Below are positions 9,073 to 17,625 of a stretch of 64,000 nt of DNA, one piece after another. Made by a program: the position numbers and the translations under genes. The stretch's first letter is position 1, and every line of letters begins with the position of its first letter. The notes beneath the pieces are model-generated. The model saw only the letters and a list, made by a program, of their open reading frames with translations, did no database searches and was not told the DNA's origin. Source of the stretch: Vibrio gigantis (GTDB lineage Bacteria > Pseudomonadota > Gammaproteobacteria > Enterobacterales > Vibrionaceae); contig NZ_AP025492.1 in NCBI RefSeq assembly GCF_024347515.1, positions 992,001 to 1,056,000 on the forward strand, in the 5' to 3' direction.

Positions 9073-10938
9073 ATGATGGATCGATTACGCGAAGGCGTGA
9101 ATAGCATCGCGGTAAAAATTATCCTTGGGTTGATTATCCTGTCATTCGTATTCGCAGGTGTAGGCAGCTACATCACCGGTGGCGGTAACAACGCAGCAGC
9201 TAAAGTTGGCAACACAGAAATTGCTCGTGGTGAGTTCGAACAGGCTTACCAAAACGAACGTAATCGCATGCAATCTCAACTTGGCGATTACTTCGCTCAA
9301 ATGCTTGCAGACCCTGCATACGTAGAGTCTTTCCGTAAATCAGTTCTTGATCGTATGATCAATGACGTTCTACTTGAGCAGCAAGCAGAGTCTCTAGGCC
9401 TACGAATCAGTGATTCTCAAATCCGTACCATGATTCTAGAAATGCCTCAGTTCCAAACAGCTGGTCAATTCGACCAAGAAGTTTACCAATCGGCATTACG
9501 TCGTGCAGGCTTCAGCGCGGAAAGCTTCGCTGAATACATGCGTCGTGATCTAATGCGTAATCAGCTTGTTACTGCCCTACAAGGCAGCGAATTCGTTCTT
9601 CAAGGTGAGATCGACACGCAAAGCAAGCTTATTGCTCAAACCCGCGACATTCGCACAGTGACATTGTCTGTTGCTGACTTAGCAAAAAACATTGAGCTAA
9701 CTGACGAGCAAATCGAGCAGTACTACCAAGAGAACCCAGCAGCTTACACTCGTCCAGAGCAAGCTAAGGTATCTTACATTGAACTTTCTGCTGAAGCGCT
9801 TAAGTCTCAACTTGAAGTAAGCGATGAGGAAGCACAGAAATACTACCAAGAGCACCTAGATAAGTACTCAACTGAAGAGCAACGTAAAGTTAGCCACATT
9901 TTAGTTGAAGGCGATGACGAAGCGAAAGCTCAGTCAATCCTAGACGAGCTAAATGCAGGCGCTGATTTTGCTACGCTAGCGGAAGAGAAATCTGACGACT
10001 TCGGCAGTGCAGATGTTGGTGGTGATCTAGGTTGGATTGAACGCGATGTTATGGACCCTGCATTCGAAGACGCAGCTTTTGCTCTTGAGAATATTGGTGA
10101 TACTACTGGCCTAGTTAAATCTGATTTTGGCTACCACATCATCAAGCTAGACGAACTAAAAGCGTCTCAAGCTCAGCCTTACACAGAAGTCGCTGCTGAG
10201 ATTAAGCAAGAACTGCTAGACCAGCACGCTGTAGATCAGTTCTACGAGCAACAAACTGAGCTAGAAAAAGTAGCGTTTGAATTCCCAGACTCTCTAGATG
10301 ATTCTGCCGAAGCTATCAACGCGAAGATCACGACAACAGATTTCATCTCTCAAGTTGACGCTCCAGAAGTTCTGATGACGCCTGCAGTTATGCAAGCAAT
10401 CTTGAGCCCTGAAGTGAAAGAAGATGGCCTGAACTCTGAAGTTATCGAAGTGGCTCCTGAGCACGTAATTGTAGTTCGTGTAGAAGAGACTCGTGACGAG
10501 ACAGTTCTTCCTCTAGCTGAAGTGAAAGATCAAGTTGTCGCTGCATTGTCTGCTGTACAGGCAGAGCAACAAGCGGTTGAGCTAGGTGTTTCTCTAGTGA
10601 ACGAACTTAAGCAAGGCAATGAAGCAGTGCTAGCGGACAACAATCTTGAGTTCACTGAACTTGAAACAATTGACCGTAACTCTCCATTAGCAGCATCTGT
10701 ATTCGCTCTAGCGAAACCAGAAGCCGGTCAAGCTGTGTTCGGTCAATCTAAAGACCAAGACGGTAACATCGTTGTTGTTGAGCTTTCTAAAGTAACGGCC
10801 GAAATCAACCCTGCTTACAGCACTCAAATTGGTGCACAATTGGAGCGAGTTGGTAACCAGCAAGATCTGACTAATGTACTAAACGTACTTCGTAAAAACG
10901 CAGACGTTGAATACTACGTAGTGGGTCAAGGTCAGTAA
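9073..10938 (+). CDS. ppiD: Periplasmic folding chaperone PpiD
   Basis: PpiD is anchored in the inner membrane near the Sec translocon and helps newly exported proteins fold. The 621-residue protein has an N-terminal cytoplasmic tail, a transmembrane helix (about residues 15-34, IILGLIILSFVFAGVGSYI), a SurA-type N-terminal chaperone domain and a parvulin domain near residues 270-360 (RKVSHILVEG through GDLGWIERDVMDPAFEDAAF and SDFGYHIIKLDE). The length matches the E. coli protein. The start is one of two adjacent ATG codons behind GGAG. A terminator follows about 130 bp downstream. Confidence 0.95.
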   Translation: MMDRLREGVNSIAVKIILGLIILSFVFAGVGSYITGGGNNAAAKVGNTEIARGEFEQAYQNERNRMQSQLGDYFAQMLADPAYVESFRKSVLDRMINDVLLEQQAESLGLRISDSQIRTMILEMPQFQTAGQFDQEVYQSALRRAGFSAESFAEYMRRDLMRNQLVTALQGSEFVLQGEIDTQSKLIAQTRDIRTVTLSVADLAKNIELTDEQIEQYYQENPAAYTRPEQAKVSYIELSAEALKSQLEVSDEEAQKYYQEHLDKYSTEEQRKVSHILVEGDDEAKAQSILDELNAGADFATLAEEKSDDFGSADVGGDLGWIERDVMDPAFEDAAFALENIGDTTGLVKSDFGYHIIKLDELKASQAQPYTEVAAEIKQELLDQHAVDQFYEQQTELEKVAFEFPDSLDDSAEAINAKITTTDFISQVDAPEVLMTPAVMQAILSPEVKEDGLNSEVIEVAPEHVIVVRVEETRDETVLPLAEVKDQVVAALSAVQAEQQAVELGVSLVNELKQGNEAVLADNNLEFTELETIDRNSPLAASVFALAKPEAGQAVFGQSKDQDGNIVVVELSKVTAEINPAYSTQIGAQLERVGNQQDLTNVLNVLRKNADVEYYVVGQGQ

Positions 10939-11064
10939 GCGTTTGATTACCTCAGTAGCAAGCTCCGGTTAGAAGTTTACTACTGAGAGTCAACATATGA
11001 TTGTTAGGCTCTAATTCAGATTTGTGAGCCAACAAACAAGCTGATGAAAATAAGATGTATAACG

Positions 11065-11097
11065 AAGCGGGTCACTTAGGTGGCCCGCTTTATTTTT
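11065..11097 (+). terminator. Terminator after ppiD
   Basis: AAGCGGGTCAC pairs with GTGGCCCGCTT (one G:U pair) and is followed by a T-rich run. Confidence 0.8.
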
Positions 11098-11164
11098 ATC
11101 TGGCGATCATGTTATCTCTTGCTGCAAACGCATAAGTTACGTTTTTTGAACAAAGGAACACTTT

Positions 11165-11464
11165 ATGCGCACGATATATTCAACACTACTTCTTTCATTT
11201 CTGATGCTCTTAAGCCCTGCCGTATTTGCAGACAGTCCAACCAAGGCTGAGCTTTACGATGGCATTGAGATTACGGTAAATATCAATACCGCAACAGCAG
11301 AAGAGCTTTCAGCACTATTGATTGGTGTAGGTGACAAGAAAGCCAAAGAGATCGTCGATTACAGAGATCAGAACGGGTTATTTACGACTGCTGATGATTT
11401 GGTCAGTGTCAAAGGGATAGGTGAAGCGACGGTTGAAAAGAATCGAGAAAGAATTCAGCTTTGA
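11165..11464 (+). CDS. ComEA-like helix-hairpin-helix DNA-binding protein
   Basis: A 99-residue secreted protein. A signal peptide (residues 1-22, ending VFADS) precedes a tandem helix-hairpin-helix domain with VNINTATAEELSALLIGVGDKKAKEIVDYRDQNGLF and VKGIGEATVEKNR. This is the ComEA family, whose periplasmic members bind incoming DNA during transformation in vibrios. E. coli YbaV, next to ppiD, is the same type, so the context is conserved. The role in competence is inferred from the family. Its last 10 bases overlap the end of the convergent rhombosortase gene. Confidence 0.85.
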   Translation: MRTIYSTLLLSFLMLLSPAVFADSPTKAELYDGIEITVNINTATAEELSALLIGVGDKKAKEIVDYRDQNGLFTTADDLVSVKGIGEATVEKNRERIQL

Positions 11465-12003
11465 TCCGTTTTTTTATTCATTAGAAATGAAACGACAGCC
11501 ATGAAGCCGCCTGTCACAGCACCTGCTAGGTGGGCTTCAATTGCGACACGAGCGTTAATCAGTTCGCCAGTCGTACTAGAAGGACCAATAAGCTGCTCCC
11601 AAGCGATTTTAGCGACTAATCCGAACACCAACAGCCAGCTAGATTTCCTGCTGTTTAAAGCCTCTCTGAGCGCGAATAAGCCAAACAACCCATGCAAAGT
11701 GCCAGATAAGCCAACGTAGATCTGAATACTCGAAAATAACAGAGCGACCCCAGTCACTAAACTAATCACAAGCAAAGCAACAACAAGCTGTGTTTTGCTC
11801 GGTTGGAACAGGTAGCTGATGATCCACAAGCCTGCTAGATTCATCAGAAGATGCGAGTAGTTGGTATGTGAAAAGTTTCCTGTTAGGATTCGCCACCATT
11901 GCCCGTCGGCAATCGCATTGCTATCCCAAACGACCCAAGCTTGTATTGGTTCAAATTGGAATAAGACGCATAAAAGTGAAGTGAAAATTAAAACAGGGTA
12001 CAC
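11455..12003 (-). CDS. rrtA: Rhombosortase, rhomboid-family intramembrane serine protease
   Basis: An integral membrane protein of 182 residues with about six hydrophobic helices. The GLSGTLHGLFG segment supplies the catalytic Ser, and EAHLAGAVTGG supplies the His. Together with the short length and the HTNYSHLLMNLAGLW motif, this matches rhombosortases, which cleave proteins bearing a C-terminal GlyGly-CTERM signal after export. No GlyGly-CTERM substrate is visible in the window. The GTG start at 12003 is preferred: a TTG at 12033 is also in frame, but it would overlap the divergent neighbour and lacks a ribosome-binding site. Confidence 0.8.
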   Translation of the reverse strand: MYPVLIFTSLLCVLFQFEPIQAWVVWDSNAIADGQWWRILTGNFSHTNYSHLLMNLAGLWIISYLFQPSKTQLVVALLVISLVTGVALLFSSIQIYVGLSGTLHGLFGLFALREALNSRKSSWLLVFGLVAKIAWEQLIGPSSTTGELINARVAIEAHLAGAVTGGFMAVVSFLMNKKTDQS

Positions 12004-12012
12004 ATTAAATCC

Positions 12013-12612
12013 ATGTCTCGTTATTGCCCCCAATGCAGCAAGGCTTTGAAAGCTTGTATTTGTCAGTGGGTTACACCACTAGAATCGAATGTTGAGCTTA
12101 TCATTCTTCAGCACCCATCAGAAGAGCATCGTCCAATGGGAACCGCGCGCATTCTCTCGTTATCTCTAAAAAACAGCGTGACGATTGTCGGCGAAGATTT
12201 TTCAGACAATGAACGACTGAATGCATTGCTGGCCGATGAGCAATATCAGCATGCGATTTTGTACCCGAGTGAACACTCGGTGTCTGTCGAGTCTGTACCA
12301 CGCCCTAATAAAAAGCTGCGTGTGATTTTGTTGGATGGAACTTGGAAGAAGGCATTCAAGATGTGGCAGGTATCAAGTAACTTGCATGCGCTGAACACGG
12401 TTCATTTGCCGAAAGATCTCAAGGGCAACTATCGAATTCGCAAAGCACCTAGTGAAAACAGTCTTTCAACCGTTGAAGCTGGTTATCATTTGCTTAGTTT
12501 ATTAGAGAGTGACCGCGATTTTAGTCCTTTGCTAACGGCATTTGACCAAATGATTCAGTTTCAAATCAATCAAATGCCGCCCGGCGTGTTTGAGAAAAAC
12601 TACTTAGATTAA
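12013..12612 (+). CDS. DTW-domain tRNA-uridine aminocarboxypropyltransferase
   Basis: A 199-residue cytoplasmic protein of the DTW family. The N-terminal Cys-rich segment (CPQCSKALKACICQW) and the core motif LLDGTWKKAFKMW are characteristic. Family member TapT (YfiP) transfers the 3-amino-3-carboxypropyl group of S-adenosylmethionine to U47 of tRNA (acp3U). Its start lies nine bases from the divergent rhombosortase start, so its promoter must lie inside that gene or it is read through from upstream. Confidence 0.8.
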   Translation: MSRYCPQCSKALKACICQWVTPLESNVELIILQHPSEEHRPMGTARILSLSLKNSVTIVGEDFSDNERLNALLADEQYQHAILYPSEHSVSVESVPRPNKKLRVILLDGTWKKAFKMWQVSSNLHALNTVHLPKDLKGNYRIRKAPSENSLSTVEAGYHLLSLLESDRDFSPLLTAFDQMIQFQINQMPPGVFEKNYLD

Positions 12613-12638
12613 AGCGTTTTAGTAGAGTGAGTCAGGAA

Positions 12639-13982
12639 TTAAAACTCGGTATGAGCCGAGAACAGTTGCTGATGCATTTTCTGTGCAAGATCATCAGTCA
12701 TTGATGAAATGTAATCTGCTATCACACGCATCTTTCTTGATTCATCGTCATGCAGTAGCCACTGCTTTTTAATTGGCAGTGGTAACAGACGTTCAGGGTC
12801 GGCACTGAATGCCTCAAACATATCCATGATGATCTGCTGACCCTTGTACTCAATAACTTGAACCTGTGGCACTTGAATCACGAACTCGCTGACAAAGTGT
12901 TTCAGCTTATCAAGCGTGGCATCCATGCTTGGTTCAAGCACGGCATTGTAGGCAAGCAGTACATTCTCAAAATCTTCATCCACACGCTTAATCGAGATAC
13001 TGGTCAGCAGCGCATTAACTATCCCACCAATGGCGTCTTTACGGCGGTATTGTTCACCTGAAAACAGCATTTCGGTAATTGAATCTAGGTGATCACAAAT
13101 CCAAGGATCGGCCATTTCTTTCAATTGAGGGTAAGCAGATTCAACCCATTGCGATTTGGTCACTGAACCAAGCACAATCGCATCTTCTAAATCGTGTACA
13201 CCATAAGCGATGTCATCAGCCAACTCCATGATGGAACAGTCGAGTGACTTGTACTTGGTTTTATTGTGCTCAAGAGGCTCGGTGTGTGTTTTTCTTTTCT
13301 GTTTTAGTAGCTGTTGGTCATTACTTGAAAGTGGCTCAAGTACCCAATTGAACAGCTCTTGGTCATGATCGTAGATGCCTTTTGCTGGCATCCAATCTTT
13401 TGCTCTTAACTGACGCTGATGCTTTACAGGTTCAGACTGTAATCTCGCTTGAACTTGGCTGAGCAGCGAAGGGTACTTAATCAGTCCTAATAGCGTGCGT
13501 CGAGACAGATTCATCCCGTGATGCTCAGTGTAAGGCTCTAGCTGCGTGACAATGCGAAATGTTTGGGCATTGCCTTCAAAGCCACCGTGTTCGCGCATCA
13601 TGTAGTTGAGTGCGACTTCGCCTCCATGCCCATAGGGCGGATGACCAATATCGTGCGCCAAGCACAGTGAATCAATGAGGCTGTCTGAGGGTAATAGGTC
13701 TCTGAACTCGGGTTGCTTTTTCTTGAGCTGCGCAACAATACCCGTGCCAAGCTGAGCCGCTTCTAACGAATGGGTTAAGCGCGTGCGGTGAAAGTCATTA
13801 ACTGTGGTGCCGTGCACTTGAGTTTTTGCTTGTAGTCGACGAAAAGCGGCAGAGTGAAGCACGCGTGCTCGGTCGCGTTGATAAGGGCTGCGGTGATCAT
13901 CACGTCTTATTTTGTGTTCATCGTCATTTCGATGTTGCCACTCTTGTTCAAGTACAAAAGAAGGTTCGAGTTGAGAATTCAA
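12639..13982 (-). CDS. dgt: dGTPase / dNTP triphosphohydrolase (HD domain)
   Basis: A cytoplasmic HD-superfamily enzyme that hydrolyses dGTP (and often other dNTPs) to the deoxynucleoside and tripolyphosphate. The metal-binding HD residues are in RLTHSLEAAQ and CLAHDIGHPPYGHGGE, and AFRRLQAKTQVH is a family signature. The TTG at 13982 is preceded by AGGTGAT at good spacing and gives 447 residues; another TTG at 13997 would add five. It lies downstream of yfbR on the same strand (55 bp), so two nucleotide hydrolases probably share a transcript. Related dGTPases limit phage by draining dNTPs (established knowledge), but this one could be housekeeping. Confidence 0.9.
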   Translation of the reverse strand: MNSQLEPSFVLEQEWQHRNDDEHKIRRDDHRSPYQRDRARVLHSAAFRRLQAKTQVHGTTVNDFHRTRLTHSLEAAQLGTGIVAQLKKKQPEFRDLLPSDSLIDSLCLAHDIGHPPYGHGGEVALNYMMREHGGFEGNAQTFRIVTQLEPYTEHHGMNLSRRTLLGLIKYPSLLSQVQARLQSEPVKHQRQLRAKDWMPAKGIYDHDQELFNWVLEPLSSNDQQLLKQKRKTHTEPLEHNKTKYKSLDCSIMELADDIAYGVHDLEDAIVLGSVTKSQWVESAYPQLKEMADPWICDHLDSITEMLFSGEQYRRKDAIGGIVNALLTSISIKRVDEDFENVLLAYNAVLEPSMDATLDKLKHFVSEFVIQVPQVQVIEYKGQQIIMDMFEAFSADPERLLPLPIKKQWLLHDDESRKMRVIADYISSMTDDLAQKMHQQLFSAHTEF

Positions 13983-14037
13983 AATATCACCTATCAAATT
14001 GATTTTATTTAACTAATTACAAGCAACTTATACCCAG

Positions 14038-14622
14038 CTAGCTTATCTCGTCTAGTGATAATTCAAAGCTTGGGGCAAAGGTGGTGAGAAAGTAGTCCAT
14101 TTCAGGACTTTTTCGCTGTTCGAGAGTCTCTTCTAGCCGACGTTTGGCTTGTTCATACTCATGGTTGCCAGCACTGAGCTCTTCTAAACATTTTAGATAC
14201 GCACAGATAGTATCGGCTTGTTTTACGATGTTCTGCTCTTCTTTACTGGCAGTGCCGGAGATTAAGAAGGGGGCGAAATCATCTTGAAACTCTTCTGGCA
14301 GCATCGAAAGTAGCCTTTGCTCTGCAGCTGCTTCTATCTTCTTATACTCTTGGGCGATATCTGGGTTGTAGTATTTGACGGGGGTCGGCAGGTCCCCAGT
14401 CAGTACTTCACTGGTGTCATGATACATCCCGATTAGGGCAATGTGTTCTGGGTTGAGTTTGCCATCAAACTTTTTGTTTTTGATAAGCGCCAAGGCATGG
14501 GCAACGAATGCGACCTGTAGACTATGTTCTGAAATATTCTCGCTTGAGACGGAGCGCATCAGAGGCCAGCGCTGGATAAGTTTCATACGTGCGAGATGGG
14601 CGAAGAAATGGCTCTGTTTCAT
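14038..14622 (-). CDS. yfbR: 5'-deoxynucleotidase YfbR
   Basis: An HD-domain phosphohydrolase that dephosphorylates deoxynucleoside 5'-monophosphates. From the ATG at 14622, with AAAGGA upstream, it is 194 residues beginning [13 protein letters not shown], close to the E. coli length. The metal ligands are in [14 protein letters not shown], the HD pair in [21 protein letters not shown], and a later Asp in [17 protein letters not shown]. The neighbouring alaA is also its neighbour in E. coli. It is upstream of dgt on the same strand. Confidence 0.93.
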   Translation of the reverse strand: MKQSHFFAHLARMKLIQRWPLMRSVSSENISEHSLQVAFVAHALALIKNKKFDGKLNPEHIALIGMYHDTSEVLTGDLPTPVKYYNPDIAQEYKKIEAAAEQRLLSMLPEEFQDDFAPFLISGTASKEEQNIVKQADTICAYLKCLEELSAGNHEYEQAKRRLEETLEQRKSPEMDYFLTTFAPSFELSLDEIS

Positions 14623-14692
14623 AAGTGTCCTTTCTAAAGAGTGTTCCACTCGTACCTTGTAGTTGCCACAAACTGCACGAGACAGCGGATAC

Positions 14693-14720
14693 AAAAAAGG
14701 CTCCTAAACTGGAGCCTTTT
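14693..14720 (-). terminator. Terminator after alaA
   Basis: AAAAGGCTCC and GGAGCCTTTT form a perfect stem around a 6-nt loop. The run of A on the plus strand gives a U tract for minus-strand transcription, ending the alaA transcript. Confidence 0.8.
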
Positions 14721-14793
14721 AAGCATAGAAGTGAATGAATACAAGTTAAAGTCTTTTAAAACAGCAAATTGTAGCCACTTTTCTTTGTGCTTA

Positions 14794-16026
14794 TTAACCT
14801 TCGATGAGGTCGTCTTGGTTGTAAGTCTGCAAGAAGCGCTCTAGACGACCAATTGCTACTTCAAGGTCTTCAATATGTGGCAAAGTCACAATACGGAAGT
14901 GGTCCGGCTTAGGCCAGTTGAAGCCAGTACCTTGTACTAACAGTACTTTTTCTTGCTTTAGGAAATCGAGTACGAACTTCTGATCGTCTTTGATGTTGTA
15001 CATCTCGGTATCGATCTTCGGGAACAGGTACATCGCGCCCTTTGGCTTGACACAAGAAACACCAGGGATCTTGTTAATCAGCTCCCATGCTCGGTCACGT
15101 TGCTCAAGCAGGCGGCCGCCAGGCAGGATCAGTTCATTGATACTCTGATAGCCACCCAATGCCGTTTGGATAGCGTGCTGCATTGGTACGTTGGCACACA
15201 AACGCATCGAGGCAAGCATCTCTAAACCTTCAACATAGCCCTTGGCTAAATGTTTCGGGCCCGTTAGGAACATCCACCCGCCACGGAAACCACATACACG
15301 GTAAGCTTTAGATAGGCCGTTGAACGTTACCATCAGTACATCTTCAGCAAGCGTTGCAACAGAAGTGTGTACCGCGCCGTCGTAAAGGACTTTGTCGTAA
15401 ATCTCATCAGCGAAGATGATTAGGCCGTGTTCACGTGCAATCTCGACAACTTGAAGTAGGAAATCACGGCTGTAAACCGCACCTGTAGGGTTGTTCGGGT
15501 TGATAAGAACGATGCCGCGAGTTTTCGGTGAGATCTTTGCGCGCATGTCATCCAGGTCTGGATACCAGTCTGCATCTTCATCACACATGTAGTGAACTGG
15601 AGTACCACCAGAAAGCGCAACAGACGCTGTCCATAGAGGGTAGTCTGGAGCGGGAACTAAGATTTCATCACCATTATCCAGTAGCGCTTGCATAGACATA
15701 ACGATAAGCTCTGAAGCACCGTTACCAATGTAAACGTCTTCTACATCAAGATTGCGTAGACCTTTTTTCTGGTAGTGTTGAACAACCGCTTTACGGGCTG
15801 AATAGATGCCTTTTGAGTCGCAGTAACCTTGAGATGTCGGCAGGTTACGGATTACGTCAACAAGGATTTCATCAGGGGCGTCAAAACCAAATGGGGCGGG
15901 GTTACCAATATTAAGCTTTAGTATTTTATGCCCTTCTTCTTCCATGCGCTTAGCATGTTTGAGTACAGGCCCCCTGATTTCGTAGCATACGCTGTTGAGT
16001 TTTGACGACATCCCGATATTTTGCAT
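14794..16026 (-). CDS. alaA: Alanine-synthesising glutamate-pyruvate aminotransferase
   Basis: A fold-type I PLP aminotransferase of 410 residues that forms alanine from pyruvate and glutamate. PLP-site motifs include NGASELIVM, NPNNPTGAVYS, FADEIYDKVLY and the Schiff-base Lys in TFNGLSKAYRVCGFRGGW (about residue 240). The start is supported by AGGAAA nine bases upstream. It is a single-gene unit with its own terminator, divergent from the men operon. A perfect 15-bp palindrome lies about 27 bp before the start codon. Confidence 0.92.
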   Translation of the reverse strand: MQNIGMSSKLNSVCYEIRGPVLKHAKRMEEEGHKILKLNIGNPAPFGFDAPDEILVDVIRNLPTSQGYCDSKGIYSARKAVVQHYQKKGLRNLDVEDVYIGNGASELIVMSMQALLDNGDEILVPAPDYPLWTASVALSGGTPVHYMCDEDADWYPDLDDMRAKISPKTRGIVLINPNNPTGAVYSRDFLLQVVEIAREHGLIIFADEIYDKVLYDGAVHTSVATLAEDVLMVTFNGLSKAYRVCGFRGGWMFLTGPKHLAKGYVEGLEMLASMRLCANVPMQHAIQTALGGYQSINELILPGGRLLEQRDRAWELINKIPGVSCVKPKGAMYLFPKIDTEMYNIKDDQKFVLDFLKQEKVLLVQGTGFNWPKPDHFRIVTLPHIEDLEVAIGRLERFLQTYNQDDLIEG

Positions 16027-16052
16027 TGCCGATTTCCTGAAATTAATTTAAA

Positions 16053-16067
16053 TACTTTATTAAAGTA
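16053..16067. promoter_or_regulatory. Palindrome in the alaA promoter region
   Basis: TACTTTA-T-TAAAGTA is a perfect 7-1-7 palindrome just upstream of alaA. It is a plausible operator; it does not match the Lrp consensus, and the binding protein is unknown. Confidence 0.4.
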
Positions 16068-16302
16068 CCGCAAAATGGCGTTTGATAGAATAAAAATCTG
16101 ATGAATGTCGCATTTCAGTGTCACGTTTGGTCTTTTTGTTGTCACCCTTTTCTAAGTTTTAATTCATCGCTTTTATGGTTATTGTCTAAAATGATAGAGG
16201 GGCTCGCTTAAAGTCACAGGAATGTTGAAAAGATATCGGACATTCTTGATCTAAGTGGGTGCTACCCATAAAGTATCAAACTAATATAATAAGAATTTAG
16301 AT

Positions 16303-17625
16303 GTGAACGAGGTCGATTTGTCACATTTCCAGCAAACTATCTCCGCTTTGATTGAGCGAGTACAAAATGCCCAAGCAAGTGAAGTTCGTTGTGTTGAAGT
16401 TCTAACGCAAAAACCATCGTTTGCATTTATTGAATGGCTTCATGCTCAACCGCTCTTTCCTAAGTTTTACTGGCAGTCACGCGACACTCGTGAAGAGGTT
16501 GTTGCGCTCGGCCAGTTACATACGTTTTCAGATCCTGCCCCCGCGTATGCGATTCTTGGTGAAGACCAACGAATCTGGGGTGGACGCTCGTTTGACGGGC
16601 ACACAGCAAAGAACCGTCGCTGCATGGAGTCGTTTTTCTTTCTTCCGCAGGTTGAATTAATCCGCTTTGACAACACTTGGTCGTTGGCCGTCAATTTATC
16701 GCCTGATCGCGTTGCGTCTATTAATGCTTTGAACAAGCTGTCTGTTGATGCTGCGATACTGGCCCCTTTGTCTGCGCGTATCGAACAGATTCACCACGTT
16801 CCAGAAAGAGAACAGTGGGGTGGTTTGGTTGAGAAGGTGCTTAAAGGCATCAGTGACGAAGAATATAAGAAAGTGGTTTTAGCGCGTAAAACCACGCTGC
16901 AACTTGATGCGCCTATATGTGCGGCTCAGTTACTCAAAGCCAGTTATTTGCAAAACCATCATAGCTTTCACTTTATGTTGGTATTGGACTCCAAACATAG
17001 CTTTATCGGATCAACACCAGAGCGCTTGTATAGTCGACATGGCACTGAGCTCGATACGGAGGCACTTGCTGGGACCATTGGTCGTGGCGAAAACGCGACT
17101 GAAGATATGGAGCTAGCTAATTGGCTTTCTCAAGACACTAAAAACCTCAATGAGAACCAATATGTGGTCGACGACATCATTGAGCGTCTCACTCCTCACT
17201 CTCAAACGGTTCATGTTGAAAAAGATGCACGTCTAGTGCGCTTGCGTAAGGTGCAGCACCTTAAGCGTAATATCCATGCTCAGCTCAATAATGGCGTTAA
17301 TGGTGTTCAGTTGCTTGCTGCATTACAGCCAACTGCTGCGGTGGCGGGTTTACCGCGTAAAGAGGCGATGGATTTCATTCTTGAGCATGAACCGTTTGCT
17401 AGAGGCTGGTATGCCGGTTCTGTCGGTTACATCAGTCATCAACGAGCGGAATTCTGTGTGGCGATTCGAAGTGCATTGATTGTAAACGATCAAGTACAGC
17501 TGTTTGCAGGCGCGGGGATCGTGCCCGGATCGGTAGCAGAGCATGAGTGGCAAGAACTGAATAAGAAGATGTCGACTTTGCTTAGCCTGATTTCTGATCA
17601 CCCACCATTGGGTGTGGCATCATGA
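16303..17625 (+). CDS. menF: Isochorismate synthase, menaquinone pathway
   Basis: Converts chorismate to isochorismate, the first committed step to menaquinone. The 440-residue protein has the chorismate-binding fold in its C-terminal half, with the family motifs KVVLARKTTLQL, GSTPERLYSRHG, TEALAGTIGRG, VEKDARLVRLRKVQHLKR and the FCVAIRSALI/FAGAGIVPGS segment. The start is a GTG with no strong ribosome-binding site. It is the first gene of a six-gene men operon and overlaps menD by four bases. Confidence 0.93.
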   Translation: MNEVDLSHFQQTISALIERVQNAQASEVRCVEVLTQKPSFAFIEWLHAQPLFPKFYWQSRDTREEVVALGQLHTFSDPAPAYAILGEDQRIWGGRSFDGHTAKNRRCMESFFFLPQVELIRFDNTWSLAVNLSPDRVASINALNKLSVDAAILAPLSARIEQIHHVPEREQWGGLVEKVLKGISDEEYKKVVLARKTTLQLDAPICAAQLLKASYLQNHHSFHFMLVLDSKHSFIGSTPERLYSRHGTELDTEALAGTIGRGENATEDMELANWLSQDTKNLNENQYVVDDIIERLTPHSQTVHVEKDARLVRLRKVQHLKRNIHAQLNNGVNGVQLLAALQPTAAVAGLPRKEAMDFILEHEPFARGWYAGSVGYISHQRAEFCVAIRSALIVNDQVQLFAGAGIVPGSVAEHEWQELNKKMSTLLSLISDHPPLGVAS

